Shown here: positions 47,664-59,903 of the stretch, in pieces | Position numbering within the stretch: the first letter of the stretch is position 1 | Layout: each line of letters starts with the position of its first letter | Assembly (NCBI RefSeq): GCF_002304225.1 | Contig: NZ_NSLB01000008.1 | Coordinates: 62,001 to 126,000, forward strand | Length of the DNA stretch: 64,000 nt | Reading direction: 5' to 3' | Source of the DNA: Pseudomonas sp. HAR-UPW-AIA-41 | GTDB lineage: Bacteria; Pseudomonadota; Gammaproteobacteria; Pseudomonadales; Pseudomonadaceae | Translations under genes and position numbers: made by a program | The notes under the pieces: generated by a model | The model's database searches: none | The model's input: the letters and a program-made list of their open reading frames with translations, nothing else | What the model was told of the DNA's origin: nothing

Positions 47664-50600
47664 ATGAGAGCAGGTTTGTACCGTCCTGATGAGTTCAAGG
47701 ATAACTGCGGCTTTGGCCTGATCGCCCACATGGAAGGTGAGGCCAGTCACCATTTGCTGAACACGGCCATTGAAGCGCTGACCTGCATGACCCACCGCGG
47801 CGGTATCAACGCCGACGGCAAAACCGGTGACGGTTGCGGTCTGTTGATCCAGAAGCCGGATCTTTTCCTGCGTGCCGTTGCTCAAGAACAGTTTGGCTGC
47901 GAACTGCCGCAGCAGTACGCCGTAGGCATGGTCTTCCTCAATCAGGACGCGGCCAAGGCTGACGCTGCACGCGCGAACATGAACCGCGAAATCGAGCGCG
48001 AAGGCCTCAAGCTGGTTGGCTGGCGCAAGGTGCCGGTCGATACCAGCGTACTTGGCCGTCTGGCGCTTGAGCGCCTGCCGCAGATCGAGCAGGTATTCAT
48101 CGGCGGTGAAGGCCTGAGCGATCAGGAATTTGCCATCAAGCTGTTCTGCGCCCGTCGCCGCTCCTCGGTAGCCAACGCGGCCGACACCGAGCACTACATC
48201 TGCAGCTTCTCGCACAAGACAATCATCTATAAAGGTCTGATGATGCCGGCGGACCTGCAGCAGTTCTACCCGGATCTGGGTGATGAGCGCCTGCAGACAG
48301 CGATCTGCGTCTTCCATCAGCGCTTCTCCACCAACACCCTGCCGAAGTGGCCGCTGGCTCAGCCGTTCCGCTTCCTGGCGCACAACGGTGAAATCAACAC
48401 CATCACCGGTAACCGCAACTGGGCGCAGGCGCGTCGCACCAAGTTCACCAATGACCGGCTGCCGGCTCTGGAAGAGCTGGGCCCGCTGGTCAACCGCGTG
48501 GGTTCGGACTCCTCGAGCATGGACAACATGCTGGAGCTGATGGTCACCGGCGGTATCGACCTGTTCCGTGGCGTGCGCATGATCATTCCGCCGGCCTGGC
48601 AGAACGTCGAGACCATGGACGCCGATCTGCGCGCGTTCTACGAATACAACTCCATGCACATGGAGCCCTGGGACGGTCCGGCCGGTGTCGTGCTGACCGA
48701 TGGCCGCTATGCCGTCTGCCTGCTCGACCGTAACGGTCTGCGTCCGGCGCGCTGGGTCACCACTAAGAACGGCTATATCACCCTGGCGTCGGAAATCGGC
48801 GTATGGGACTACAAGCCGGAAGACGTGATCGCCAAGGGCCGTGTCGGCCCGGGTCAGATCCTGGCCGTGGACACCGAAACCGGTCAGGTGCTGAGCACCG
48901 ACGACATCGACAACCGCCTGAAGTCGCGCCACCCCTACAAGCAGTGGCTGCGTCAGGGCGCGGTGCGTATTCAGGCCGCGCTGGACGACGATCAGGGCGT
49001 GGCCAGCTACGATGCTGACCAGCTCAAGCAGTTCATGAAGATGTTCCAGGTCACCTTCGAAGAGCGTGACCAGGTTCTGCGTCCGCTGGCCGAGCAGGGT
49101 CAGGAAGCGGTCGGTTCGATGGGTGACGACACGCCGATGGCGGTGCTGTCGCAGCGCGTGCGTTCGCCATACGACTATTTCCGTCAGCAGTTCGCCCAGG
49201 TGACCAACCCGCCGATCGACCCGCTGCGCGAAGCGATCGTGATGTCCCTGGAAATCTGCCTGGGCGCCGAGCGCAACATCTTTGAAGAGTCGCCAGCTCA
49301 TGCCAGCCGCGTGATCCTCACCAGCCCGGTGATCTCGCCGGCCAAGTGGCGCGCGCTGATGAATCTGCAGACCCCGGGCTTCGAACGTCATGTCATCGAC
49401 ATGAACTACGACGAGTCGCTGGGTCTGGAGGCTGCCGTGCGCAGCATGGCCGATCAGGCCGAAGAGGCCGTGCGTGCGGGCAAGACTCTGCTGGTGCTGA
49501 CCGACCGCAATATCGCTCCGGGCAAGCTGCCGGCGCATGCATCGCTGGTGACCGGTGCCGTGCACCATCGCCTGACCGAGCAGGGCTTGCGTTGCGACTG
49601 CAACATCCTGGTCGAGACCGCTACCGCCCGTGACCCGCACCACTTTGCTGTGCTGGTGGGCTTCGGTGCGTCCGCGGTGTACCCGTACCTGGCCTACGAA
49701 GTGCTGGCTGACCTGATCCGTACCGGCGAAGTGCTGGGCGATCTGGACGAAGTGTTCAAACACTACCGCAAGGGCATCGCCAAGGGCCTGCTGAAGATCC
49801 TGTCGAAGATGGGTATCTCCACCATCGCCTCCTACCGTGGCGCCCAGCTGTTCGAGGCCGTCGGCCTGTCCGAAGAAGTGGTCGAGCTTAGCTTCCGTGG
49901 CGTTGCCAGCCGCATCAAGGGTGCGCGTTTCGTCGATATCGAAAGCGAGCAGAAGCTGCTGGCTGCCGAAGCCTGGAGTGCGCGCAAGCCGATCCAGCAG
50001 GGCGGTCTGCTCAAGTTCGTCTACGGTGGCGAATACCACGCCTACAACCCGGACGTGGTCAACACCCTGCAGGCCGCCGTGCAGCAGGGCGACTATGCCA
50101 AGTACAAGGAATACTCCGCGCTGGTCGATACCCGTCCGGTGTCGATGATCCGCGACCTTCTCAAGGTCAAGCTGGCGGACAAGCCGCTGCCGCTGGACGA
50201 GGTTGAGCCGTTCGAGGAAATCCTCAAACGCTTCGACTCCGCCGGTATTTCCCTCGGCGCCCTGTCTCCGGAAGCCCACGAGGCCATTGCCGAGGCGATG
50301 AACCGCCTGGGCGCGCGCTCCAACTCCGGTGAGGGCGGTGAAGACCCGGCCCGTTACGGCACGGTGAAGAGCTCGAAGATCAAGCAGGTGGCCACCGGTC
50401 GTTTCGGCGTCACGCCGGAATACCTGGTCAATGCCGAAGTGCTGCAGATCAAGGTGGCCCAGGGCGCCAAGCCCGGTGAGGGTGGCCAGCTGCCGGGAGG
50501 CAAGGTCAATCCGCTGATCGCGCGTCTGCGTTACGCGGTGCCGGGCGTGACCCTGATTTCGCCGCCGCCGCACCACGATATCTACTCGATCGAAGACCTG

Positions 50601-52109
50601 GCGCAGCTGATCTATGACCTCAAGCAGGTCAATCCGCAGGCGCTGGTGTCGGTCAAGCTGGTGGCCGAGGCCGGTGTGGGTACCATCGCCGCCGGCGTGG
50701 CCAAGGCCTATGCCGACCTGATCACCATCTCCGGTTACGACGGTGGTACCGGCGCCTCGCCGATCACCTCGATCAAGTACGCCGGCGCGCCGTGGGAACT
50801 CGGCCTGGCCGAAACCCACCAGACCCTGCGTGGCAACGACCTGCGCGGCAAGGTGCGGGTACAGACCGACGGCGGTCTGAAGACCGGTCTCGACGTGATC
50901 AAGGCTGCCATTCTCGGCGCCGAGAGCTTCGGCTTTGGGACCGCGCCGATGATCGCCCTGGGCTGTAAGTACCTGCGTATCTGTCACCTGAACAACTGCG
51001 CCACCGGCGTGGCCACTCAGAACGACAAGCTGCGCAAGGATCACTTCATCGGCACCGTCGAAATGGTGATGAACTTCTTCACCTACGTCGCCGAGGAAAC
51101 CCGCGAGTGGCTGGCCAAGCTGGGTGTGCGCAGCCTGGGCGAGCTGATCGGCCGTACCGATCTGCTCGAAGTGCTGCCGGGTGAAACCGACAAGCAGCAG
51201 TTCCTCGACCTGACTCCGTTGCTGGGCAGCGATCACATTCCGGCGGACAAGCCGCAGTTCTGTGAGGTTGACCGCAACCCGCCGTTCGACCAGGGCCTGC
51301 TGGCCGAGAAGATGGCCGAGCTGACCAAGGACGCGATTGCCAACAAGTCCGGTGGCGAATTCTCGCTGGAAATCTGCAACTGCGACCGCTCCATCGGTGC
51401 CCGCGTGTCGGGTGAAATCGCCCGTGCTCACGGCAACCAGGGCATGGCCAGCGCCCCGATCACCTTCCGCTTCAAGGGCACTGCGGGTCAGAGCTTCGGT
51501 GTGTGGAACGCCGGCGGCCTGAACCTGCACCTGGAAGGCGACGCCAACGACTACGTCGGCAAGGGCATGACCGGTGGCAAGCTGGTGATCGTTCCGCCGG
51601 CTGGCAGTCCGTTCAAGAGCCAGGAGTCGGCCATCATCGGCAACACCTGTCTGTACGGCGCCACCGGTGGCAAGCTGTTTGCCGTAGGGACCGCCGGCGA
51701 GCGTTTCGCCGTGCGTAACTCCGGTGCCCATGCTGTCGTGGAAGGCACTGGCGACCACTGCTGCGAGTACATGACCGGCGGTTTCGTCTGCGTACTGGGC
51801 AAGACCGGCTACAACTTCGGTTCCGGTATGACCGGTGGCTTTGCCTACGTGCTGGACGAAGACAACAGCTTCGTCGATCGCGTCAACCACGAACTGGTGG
51901 AAATCCAGCGCATCAACAACGAAGCCATGGAAGCCTACCGCACTCACCTGCAGCGCGTGCTCGCCGAGTACGTCGAGGAGAGCGGCAGCGCCTGGGGTCG
52001 TCACCTGCTGGACAACCTGGATGACTACGTGCGCAAGTTCTGGCTGGTCAAGCCCAAGGCGGCCAGCTTGAAGACCCTGCTCACCAGCACCCGTGCCAAC
52101 CCGCAATAA
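47664..52109 (+). CDS. gltB: Glutamate synthase (NADPH) large chain
   Basis: The 1481-residue enzyme transfers the glutamine amide to 2-oxoglutarate. An N-terminal propeptide precedes the Ntn amidotransferase nucleophile Cys15 ([10 protein letters not shown]). After the amidotransferase (to about 430) come the central domain, the FMN-binding synthase domain ([39 protein letters not shown]), the 3Fe-4S cysteines in [12 protein letters not shown] and the C-terminal beta-helix ([23 protein letters not shown]). The ATG at 47664 has GGGAG upstream; an earlier GTG at 47652 is less likely. It works with gltD, 33 bases downstream, in the GS-GOGAT route. Confidence 0.98.
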   Translation: MRAGLYRPDEFKDNCGFGLIAHMEGEASHHLLNTAIEALTCMTHRGGINADGKTGDGCGLLIQKPDLFLRAVAQEQFGCELPQQYAVGMVFLNQDAAKADAARANMNREIEREGLKLVGWRKVPVDTSVLGRLALERLPQIEQVFIGGEGLSDQEFAIKLFCARRRSSVANAADTEHYICSFSHKTIIYKGLMMPADLQQFYPDLGDERLQTAICVFHQRFSTNTLPKWPLAQPFRFLAHNGEINTITGNRNWAQARRTKFTNDRLPALEELGPLVNRVGSDSSSMDNMLELMVTGGIDLFRGVRMIIPPAWQNVETMDADLRAFYEYNSMHMEPWDGPAGVVLTDGRYAVCLLDRNGLRPARWVTTKNGYITLASEIGVWDYKPEDVIAKGRVGPGQILAVDTETGQVLSTDDIDNRLKSRHPYKQWLRQGAVRIQAALDDDQGVASYDADQLKQFMKMFQVTFEERDQVLRPLAEQGQEAVGSMGDDTPMAVLSQRVRSPYDYFRQQFAQVTNPPIDPLREAIVMSLEICLGAERNIFEESPAHASRVILTSPVISPAKWRALMNLQTPGFERHVIDMNYDESLGLEAAVRSMADQAEEAVRAGKTLLVLTDRNIAPGKLPAHASLVTGAVHHRLTEQGLRCDCNILVETATARDPHHFAVLVGFGASAVYPYLAYEVLADLIRTGEVLGDLDEVFKHYRKGIAKGLLKILSKMGISTIASYRGAQLFEAVGLSEEVVELSFRGVASRIKGARFVDIESEQKLLAAEAWSARKPIQQGGLLKFVYGGEYHAYNPDVVNTLQAAVQQGDYAKYKEYSALVDTRPVSMIRDLLKVKLADKPLPLDEVEPFEEILKRFDSAGISLGALSPEAHEAIAEAMNRLGARSNSGEGGEDPARYGTVKSSKIKQVATGRFGVTPEYLVNAEVLQIKVAQGAKPGEGGQLPGGKVNPLIARLRYAVPGVTLISPPPHHDIYSIEDLAQLIYDLKQVNPQALVSVKLVAEAGVGTIAAGVAKAYADLITISGYDGGTGASPITSIKYAGAPWELGLAETHQTLRGNDLRGKVRVQTDGGLKTGLDVIKAAILGAESFGFGTAPMIALGCKYLRICHLNNCATGVATQNDKLRKDHFIGTVEMVMNFFTYVAEETREWLAKLGVRSLGELIGRTDLLEVLPGETDKQQFLDLTPLLGSDHIPADKPQFCEVDRNPPFDQGLLAEKMAELTKDAIANKSGGEFSLEICNCDRSIGARVSGEIARAHGNQGMASAPITFRFKGTAGQSFGVWNAGGLNLHLEGDANDYVGKGMTGGKLVIVPPAGSPFKSQESAIIGNTCLYGATGGKLFAVGTAGERFAVRNSGAHAVVEGTGDHCCEYMTGGFVCVLGKTGYNFGSGMTGGFAYVLDEDNSFVDRVNHELVEIQRINNEAMEAYRTHLQRVLAEYVEESGSAWGRHLLDNLDDYVRKFWLVKPKAASLKTLLTSTRANPQ

Positions 52110-52133
52110 CAAGCGCCCGAAGTGGTTTGATGA

Positions 52134-53561
<1,428 letters not shown>

Positions 53562-53585
53562 GCCTGATCTGCATCAACGCGATGG

Positions 53586-53620
53586 ACAAAAGGCACGGCA
53601 ATCGCCGTGCCTTTTGTTTT
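53586..53620 (+). terminator. Intrinsic terminator of gltBD
   Basis: ACAAAAGGCACGGC, loop AATC, GCCGTGCCTTTTGT and then TTT: a perfect 14-bp stem 24 bases after the gltD stop. Confidence 0.93.
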
Positions 53621-53744
53621 GCGCTCTGCGAAAATGCCCGGCATTCCGCGCAGGTGCCCGCCCCGGTAGGGGCGCTGGAGTCCGCAGGGCCGCATACTCC
53701 GGCCGCGCCACCACGCCCCCCTTTGTTGAATCAGGAAACCGCCG

Positions 53745-54812
53745 ATGTCCGCCCTGAAGAATGATCGCTTCCTCCGTGCCCTGCTCAAGCAGCCTGTCGA
53801 TGTCACCCCGGTGTGGATGATGCGTCAGGCCGGCCGCTATCTGCCGGAGTACCGCGCCACCCGGGCCAAGGCCGGTGATTTCGTCAGCCTGATGAAGAAC
53901 CCGGAGCTGGCCTGCGAGGTCACCATCCAGCCGCTGGACCGCTATTCGCAGATCGATGCGGCGATTCTTTTCTCCGACATCCTCACCGTGCCGGATGCCA
54001 TGGGCCAGGGCCTGTACTTCGAGACCGGCGAAGGTCCGCGCTTCAAGAAGGTGATCAGCAGCCTGGCCGATATCGAGGCGCTGCCGATTCCTGATCCGGA
54101 GAAAGACCTGGGCTATGTGATGGATGCCGTGCGCGCGATCCGCCGCGAGCTGAATGGCCGCGTGCCGCTGATCGGCTTCTCCGGCAGCCCGTGGACGCTG
54201 GCGACCTACATGGTCGAGGGTGGTTCTTCCAAGGACTTCCGCAAGTCCAAGGCCATGCTCTACAACAACCCGCAGGCCATGCATGCGCTGCTCGACAAGC
54301 TGGCGCTGTCGGTCACCAGCTACCTCAACGGGCAGATCCGTGCCGGCGCTCAGGCCGTGCAGATTTTCGACTCCTGGGGTGGCAGCCTGTCGGCCGCGGC
54401 TTATCAGGAGTTCTCGCTGGCCTACATGCAGAAGATCGTCGACGGTCTGATCCGCGAGCATGACGGGCGTCGCGTGCCGGTGATCCTGTTCACCAAGGGT
54501 GGCGGCCTGTGGCTGGAGTCCATGGCCGACAGCGGCGCCGAAGCGCTGGGCCTGGACTGGACCTGCGACATCGGCAGCGCCCGCGCCCGCGTCGGCAGCA
54601 AGGTCGCCCTGCAGGGCAACATGGACCCGAGCGTGCTGTACGCCACCCCCGCGGCCATCCGTGCCGAAGTGGGGCGTATCCTCGCGGCGTTTGGTCCAGG
54701 CGAGGGCCATGTGTTCAACCTCGGCCACGGCATCACCCCGGAGGTCGACCCGGCCAACGCTGCCGCCTTCTTCGAGGCGGTGCACGAGTTGTCCGCGCAG
54801 TACCATCAGTAA
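53745..54812 (+). CDS. hemE: Uroporphyrinogen decarboxylase
   Basis: The 355-residue enzyme removes four carboxyl groups from uroporphyrinogen III to give coproporphyrinogen III in haem synthesis. The N-terminal signature [19 protein letters not shown] carries the substrate-binding Arg residues. [14 protein letters not shown] and [17 protein letters not shown] are also conserved. The ATG has AGGA about ten bases upstream. It appears to have its own unit between the gltBD terminator and its own terminator. Confidence 0.98.
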   Translation: MSALKNDRFLRALLKQPVDVTPVWMMRQAGRYLPEYRATRAKAGDFVSLMKNPELACEVTIQPLDRYSQIDAAILFSDILTVPDAMGQGLYFETGEGPRFKKVISSLADIEALPIPDPEKDLGYVMDAVRAIRRELNGRVPLIGFSGSPWTLATYMVEGGSSKDFRKSKAMLYNNPQAMHALLDKLALSVTSYLNGQIRAGAQAVQIFDSWGGSLSAAAYQEFSLAYMQKIVDGLIREHDGRRVPVILFTKGGGLWLESMADSGAEALGLDWTCDIGSARARVGSKVALQGNMDPSVLYATPAAIRAEVGRILAAFGPGEGHVFNLGHGITPEVDPANAAAFFEAVHELSAQYHQ

Positions 54813-54819
54813 TCCAGTC

Positions 54820-54852
54820 CGGAGGCCGCCATCAAGCGGCCTCCGTGCTTTT
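54820..54852 (+). terminator. Intrinsic terminator of hemE
   Basis: CGGAGGCCGC, a 6-base loop, GCGGCCTCCG, then TGCTTTT. It starts eight bases after the hemE stop. Confidence 0.85.
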
Positions 54853-54957
54853 GGGGCCCTTGCCGGTATGGGAGCGGCCCTTGGGGCAGGTTAATGCCTC
54901 GCCCTTGTCACGGGCTTTGCATAGAATCAGCGCAGTGAATAATCAGGGAGGTGTGAG

Positions 54958-55731
54958 ATGCGGCGAGTGGTGTTCAACCAGAAAGGCGGCGTGGGAAAAT
55001 CCAGTATTGCCTGCAACCTGGCGGCGGTCAGCGCGGCCGAGGGCTATCGCACCCTGCTCATCGACCTGGATGCCCAGGCCAACTCCACCCACTACCTGAC
55101 CGGTCTGACCGGTGATGACATCCCGGTCGGCATCGCCGACTTCTTCAAGCAGACCCTGGCTTCCGGGCCGTTCGCCAAGAAAGGCAAGGTCGATATCTAC
55201 GAGACGCCGTTCGACAACCTGCACGTGGTCACCGCCACCGCCGAACTGGCTGAGCTGCAGCCCAAGCTGGAGCAGAAGCACAAGATCAACAAGCTGCGCA
55301 AACTGCTGGAAGAGCTGGCCGAGGATTACGACCGGATCTACCTGGATACCCCGCCGGCGCTGAACTTTTACACAGTTTCCGCGCTGATCGCTGCCGACCG
55401 CGTGCTGATTCCCTTCGATTGCGACAGCTTCTCGCGTCAGGCGCTGTACGGGCTGATGCGGGAAATCGAGGAGCTAAAGGAAGACCACAACGAGGACCTG
55501 GAGGTCGAGGGTATCGTGGTCAACCAGTTCCAGCCCCGTGCCGCGCTGCCGCAGCAGCTGCTTGATGAACTGATTGCCGAAGGCCTGCCGGTACTGCCGG
55601 TCAACCTGATGAGCTCGGTGAAGATGCGCGAGTCGCACCAGGCCTGCAAGCCACTGGTATTCCTCGATCCGCGGCACAAGCTGAGCCAGCAGTTTCTGGA
55701 GCTGCACCAGTTGCTCGAGTCCGACGAGTAA
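54958..55731 (+). CDS. ParA-family ATPase without a ParB partner
   Basis: The 257-residue deviant-Walker ATPase has the N-terminal motif NQKGGVGKSSIACNLA with the signature Lys, the switch region LLIDLDAQANSTHYL, and YLDTPPALNFYTVSALIAADRVLIPFDCDSF. The family covers ParA, MinD and related positioning ATPases. No ParB-like or centromere-like element is adjacent. It is an orphan at the position of PA5028 in PAO1 (from memory). It may position a cellular cargo, but the cargo cannot be told from sequence. GGAGG precedes the ATG. Confidence 0.92.
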   Translation: MRRVVFNQKGGVGKSSIACNLAAVSAAEGYRTLLIDLDAQANSTHYLTGLTGDDIPVGIADFFKQTLASGPFAKKGKVDIYETPFDNLHVVTATAELAELQPKLEQKHKINKLRKLLEELAEDYDRIYLDTPPALNFYTVSALIAADRVLIPFDCDSFSRQALYGLMREIEELKEDHNEDLEVEGIVVNQFQPRAALPQQLLDELIAEGLPVLPVNLMSSVKMRESHQACKPLVFLDPRHKLSQQFLELHQLLESDE

Positions 55732-55757
55732 CTGCCCTCAACGAGTAATACCCCCTA

Positions 55758-55789
55758 ATGAACAAGGCCCCGTAAGGGGCCTTGTTCAT
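55758..55789. terminator. Bidirectional terminator between the ParA gene and the stress protein gene
   Basis: ATGAACAAGGCCCC, loop GTAA, GGGGCCTTGTTCAT: a perfect 14-bp stem. Its right arm includes the stop codon of the minus-strand stress protein gene. Confidence 0.85.
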
Positions 55790-56601
55790 TTCACCAGCAG
55801 CACATCGCAGGGAGGCTGGCGCAGATAGTGAATGGGCAGACTGCCCAGCAGTGCCTCGCTCAGGCGGCTGCGGCTGTGCTGACCGAGGGCCAGCAGTTGT
55901 GGGCGTTCTTCGCGGATACGCTCATCCAGACTGCCGGCCAGGGTGCCGGGGATGACCTCGACGCGGACCGGTTTTTGCCGGGCAGGTAGCTGGTCGCACT
56001 CATCCTCGACCATGTGTTGCAGCAGGCCCTGCTGAATCTCCAGTTGCTCACCGGCCTGGCGGGCGTCGCGGCGACCGCTGCTGTCAAAGATATTGATGCC
56101 CAGCAGTTCGGCGTCGCTCGGGATCAGGCACACAGCACTGCGCAGGGCCTGGCAACCACACAGTGATTGATCGAGGGCGACGATGGCACGCTGGTAGGGC
56201 GCCACCTGCTCACAGCGGGCAAGCAGCAGTGGCATGCCGCAATGGCGGGCCAGGCGCTCCAGATTGGTGCCGCTGAACAGCTCCGGGCGGCCCTTGTGGT
56301 GACCGCCGACCACCAGCAGGTCGGCGCCGATATCGCTGGCGACCTCTAGGGTGACCTGCGCCGCCTGACCGCTGCGCAGCACGACATCCGCCCGGCAATG
56401 GCTGTAGGCCTCTAGGCGTTCACCTAGCACCTTCTCGGCAGCTGCTTGCAGCTCTGCCAGTGCCTTTGCGTCCGGCTGCCCCTCGACCACGTGTAGCAGT
56501 GTCAGCCGGGCGTGGTGCTGGTTGGCCAGCTGCGCGGCGCGCTGCAGGGCAATGTCGCTTTCCAGGCTGAGGTCGTGGGCAATCAGGATGTGGCTGAACA
56601 T
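55786..56601 (-). CDS. Tandem universal stress protein
   Basis: The 271-residue protein contains two Usp-type Rossmann domains. The first begins MFSHILIAHDLSLESDIALQRAAQLA and ends at GTNLERLARHCGMPLLLARC (about 1-140). The second follows (ALDQSLCGCQALRSAVCLIP to SIPIHYLRQPPCDVLLVK-like ends). Each domain has a nucleotide-fold pattern, but the GxGS Walker-like ATP loop is weak (ALGQHSRSRLSEALLGSLP in the second). The frame continues upstream to 56709; the ATG at 56601 has GGAGG seven bases upstream. It probably acts in stress or anaerobic survival, by family. Confidence 0.88.
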   Translation of the reverse strand: MFSHILIAHDLSLESDIALQRAAQLANQHHARLTLLHVVEGQPDAKALAELQAAAEKVLGERLEAYSHCRADVVLRSGQAAQVTLEVASDIGADLLVVGGHHKGRPELFSGTNLERLARHCGMPLLLARCEQVAPYQRAIVALDQSLCGCQALRSAVCLIPSDAELLGINIFDSSGRRDARQAGEQLEIQQGLLQHMVEDECDQLPARQKPVRVEVIPGTLAGSLDERIREERPQLLALGQHSRSRLSEALLGSLPIHYLRQPPCDVLLVK

Positions 56602-56675
56602 GGCGTGTCCTCCAGGGTTGTCCGAACAGTATGCGGGCTTGGTGCATGCGAATTTTGATCCACGACAAGCGTGGC

Positions 56676-59600
56676 TCAGGCCTTGCCGGGAGGATGGTCG
56701 CGCAGCCATTGTTGCAGGGCATCGAGTAGTGCGCGAAATTCTCGATCCAAGTCATCCAGCAGCGGCTCAATACGATCAGCTTGCTGCAGGCGGATGCCCT
56801 CCTCAATCCGCAGGCACAGGGCTGGCAGGCTGACTGCGCCTAGCGTGGCGAGGCTGCCGCGCTGGATATGAAGTAGTCGGGAAATCTCTTCTGGCTGTCG
56901 GTTACGCCAGGCCTCGCGGATTTCCTCCAGCGGTTGCAGGCCGCGCTCAATAGCGGAACTGACCAGTCCGGCCATCGTCTGGTGGACGTCAGGGCTGGCC
57001 TCGCAAAGGCGTTGGAGATTATCGGCATTAAAAACCATCGAGGGTTGGGCGATGGCCACCGCAGCATTGGATGACGAGGGTAGATAGGGCCGCAGAATCT
57101 TGAGCAACAAGTGCTGCTCAATTGGCTTGGCGATAAATGCATTCATTCCCGCAGCCAGACATTGTTCGCGCTCGGCACGGCTGACCCCGGCCGACATGGC
57201 GAGAATGGGAAGTTGTAGGCCGAGTTCTTCTCGGATCAAACGGGTGGCCGTAAATCCATCCATGCCGGGCATCTGGATGTCCATCAGCACCAGATCAAAG
57301 TGTTGCTCCACCTGGCGAAGATGCTCCAGTGCCTGTAGACCATCGCCAGCCAGGCTTACCCGGGCTCCCAATTGCTCAAGAATGCCCTGCGCTACCATCT
57401 GGTTAAGGTGGTTGTCCTCGACCAGCAGCAGATGTGTGCCGCGAAGTGGCTGTTGTTCACGGAGCAGAGCGTCGGGCAGCAGCGACTGAGGATGTTGCAG
57501 GGCTTCTAGCATGTGCCGTTGCAGGCTGCTGCGAATTACAGGTTTGAGCAGCAAGGCAGCCACCGGTAATTGGGTGCCGGCGCTTGTCAGGTGTGCGCGG
57601 GCGAAGGCATTGACCATCAGCAGGCATGGGGGCATGGCTTTGGGGGCATGCTCGTTGAGACGTGCCAGTGTCTGCAGGCCATTCTCGCCAGGCATTTGCC
57701 AGTCGATCAGGAGTAACTGATAGGGGCGCTTGGCGATCAGCGCTTGCTCGAAAAGGCTTTCGGCACTGGCACTGGAGTTGGCGCAGTCCACGCTGCAGCG
57801 GTAGCCACACAATTGCTGCCAGATGATCTGTTGGCTGCGTGGATGGTCCTCCACCAGCAGTACACGCAGGCCTGCCAGCGCATCAATTTCCGGCAGGGTG
57901 ACAGCACTGCCTGAAGGGGCCTGTTTGAGTGGTAGGTCGAACCAGAACTGACTGCCTTGATTGGCCGCGCTGATCAGTCCCATTTCACCGCCCATCAGCT
58001 GTACCAGGCGCTTGCTGATGGCCAGTCCGAGTCCATTTGTATGAGTGTGTCCGGCTCGCAAGGGATCACCCGCATCGGGGGCATCGAATAGGGTGGACTG
58101 TTGCAGCGCGCCTATGCCGATACCGGTATCGCGCACGCAGAAACGCAAGAGGTTCTGGGTATCGCTTTGGCGCATCCCTATGCTCAGTTCCACCTCGCCG
58201 TGTGGGGTGAATTTGATGGCATTGTCAGTCAGGTTGGCGAGGATCTGTTCCAGGCGATTACGGTCGGCCAGCAGCCGTCTGGGAACCTGTGCGTCGATAT
58301 GGATCAGTAATTCCAGGTCACGCTCACCAGCCTGTAGCGTCATCAGGGACGCCATGTGGCTGACCAGGTCATCCAGCTCAAACTCGCCAGGACTGAGTTG
58401 CAGGCGACCCGCCTCGATTTTGGCGAAATCAAGGATGTCGTTGATAACGGCCAGCAGCGATTTGCCGGCATCGTGCAGCATATCCAGGTATTTGCGCTGG
58501 GTGTTGTTGAGCTCGGTGCGCTCGAGCAACTGAGCAATACCCAATACGCCGTTCATGGGCGTACGTATTTCGTGGCTCATGTTGGCGAGAAACTCGCTTT
58601 TGGTGCGATTGGCCTTCTCCGCGGCGATACGGAGTTGATTGAGTTTGTGCTGGGACTCCACTTTTTCACTGATGTCATCGACCTGCACGATCAGTTCGTC
58701 GTCATCGTTCTGGCGCGGCAGGCGTGAGACCGTGACATGAGCCCAGAAGGGCTGGCCATTACTGTTGAGAAAGCGCTTGTCGAGGGCATAAAAGTCGCAC
58801 TTTCCTGCCAGCAACTCGTCGAGTCGCTCACGCGACAGATTGCGATCATCCGGGTGGCAGAGGTCCAGATGGTGGGTGCCGAGCAGCTCTTCGCGGCGGT
58901 AGCCGAACAATTGGCAGAGTCGCTGGTTGGCCTCGGTGATCAGACCGTCATGACTGGCCAATGCCACGCCAGTGCCGGCAAACGCCAGCGCACCACGAAA
59001 GCGCTGCTCACTGATGCGGAAGTCCAACTCGCGTCGCCGTGCTTGCTGCAGGCTGGCTGAAAGCAGCAGAGGTGGAATCAGCACGGCCAGAATGGGCAGG
59101 TAGAGCAGCATGGCTTGCCAGCTTGCCGTGAGTGGAGGTGGGATGAGTAAGCCAAGTGACAGCATGCCGCTGACCAGAATGGCCAGGCAGGCATTGAACA
59201 GCGCCACGTTGGCAAAGCTCAGGTAGAAAGTGGCAAGCAGCAGTGGTGCGCTGAGGTAGACGAATGGGAATGGCAGGTACAGCAGGGCCAGGATGCTCAG
59301 GCCCAGGCAGCCCATCAACGCAGCAGGTGTCAGTAGTGGGTGGAACTCGCTCAGCAGATGGGCCAGACCTTGCTGACGCCAGCACAGCATCAGCGGCAGC
59401 AAGGCTACTGAGCCAGTACAGGAGCTGGCGAACCAGACCAGCCAGAGGTCGATAAAGCGTCCTTGTTGCAACTGACTCAAGCCGGCGGCTCCCAGTGTGG
59501 CGCCTAGCAACACGGGCCACACCGCACCGTTGCGCAGGATGCGTAAAAGGGTGCGCGGGCTGCTCTGCAGCGATTCATTACCCACGGCATGCCGCTGTAG

Positions 59601-59903
59601 CAAGGTGGCGGCCAGACTGACTTCGAGCAGATTGATGCCACTAAAGAAGAGACTGATGCCCAGAGGGTCGCCGAAGATCAGTTCGGCAGACAGATTTCCC
59701 AGAGCCATGGCTGGTAGTAGCCAGAGCCAGTGGCGTTTGGGATGGTAGAAAAGCACCGCTATGGCCAGGGCATTGGCCAGCCAGATGCTTGCAACGCCCG
59801 GCCCCTGGCGGCTGAGGTAAAGCGACAGCAGGGCCAGCCCTAGGTAGCCGAGATAAAGCAGCAAGCAGTCGCCCGCTAGTGGGCGGGGATTCAGGGATTT
59901 CAT
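56676..59903 (-). CDS. Hybrid histidine kinase with MASE1 membrane domain, two receivers and HPt
   Basis: A 1075-residue multidomain kinase. A MASE1-like membrane sensor with eight or so helices (about 14-285) is followed by a PAS domain (about 295-415) and HisKA with phospho-acceptor His444 (NMSHEIRTPMNG). HATPase follows with N561 (NLTDNAIKF) and DTGIGI and GLGLAISKRL boxes. Receiver 1 has Asp734 (LLIDWQMPG), receiver 2 has Asp875 (LVLMDIQMPGMDG), and a C-terminal HPt has His1012 (LHIQRGSLATLGA). Every phosphorelay residue is present. The start at 59903 overlaps the stop of the upstream solute-binding gene (ATGA). No response regulator gene is adjacent, so the output partner is elsewhere. 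Confidence 0.93.
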   Translation of the reverse strand: MKSLNPRPLAGDCLLLYLGYLGLALLSLYLSRQGPGVASIWLANALAIAVLFYHPKRHWLWLLPAMALGNLSAELIFGDPLGISLFFSGINLLEVSLAATLLQRHAVGNESLQSSPRTLLRILRNGAVWPVLLGATLGAAGLSQLQQGRFIDLWLVWFASSCTGSVALLPLMLCWRQQGLAHLLSEFHPLLTPAALMGCLGLSILALLYLPFPFVYLSAPLLLATFYLSFANVALFNACLAILVSGMLSLGLLIPPPLTASWQAMLLYLPILAVLIPPLLLSASLQQARRRELDFRISEQRFRGALAFAGTGVALASHDGLITEANQRLCQLFGYRREELLGTHHLDLCHPDDRNLSRERLDELLAGKCDFYALDKRFLNSNGQPFWAHVTVSRLPRQNDDDELIVQVDDISEKVESQHKLNQLRIAAEKANRTKSEFLANMSHEIRTPMNGVLGIAQLLERTELNNTQRKYLDMLHDAGKSLLAVINDILDFAKIEAGRLQLSPGEFELDDLVSHMASLMTLQAGERDLELLIHIDAQVPRRLLADRNRLEQILANLTDNAIKFTPHGEVELSIGMRQSDTQNLLRFCVRDTGIGIGALQQSTLFDAPDAGDPLRAGHTHTNGLGLAISKRLVQLMGGEMGLISAANQGSQFWFDLPLKQAPSGSAVTLPEIDALAGLRVLLVEDHPRSQQIIWQQLCGYRCSVDCANSSASAESLFEQALIAKRPYQLLLIDWQMPGENGLQTLARLNEHAPKAMPPCLLMVNAFARAHLTSAGTQLPVAALLLKPVIRSSLQRHMLEALQHPQSLLPDALLREQQPLRGTHLLLVEDNHLNQMVAQGILEQLGARVSLAGDGLQALEHLRQVEQHFDLVLMDIQMPGMDGFTATRLIREELGLQLPILAMSAGVSRAEREQCLAAGMNAFIAKPIEQHLLLKILRPYLPSSSNAAVAIAQPSMVFNADNLQRLCEASPDVHQTMAGLVSSAIERGLQPLEEIREAWRNRQPEEISRLLHIQRGSLATLGAVSLPALCLRIEEGIRLQQADRIEPLLDDLDREFRALLDALQQWLRDHPPGKA

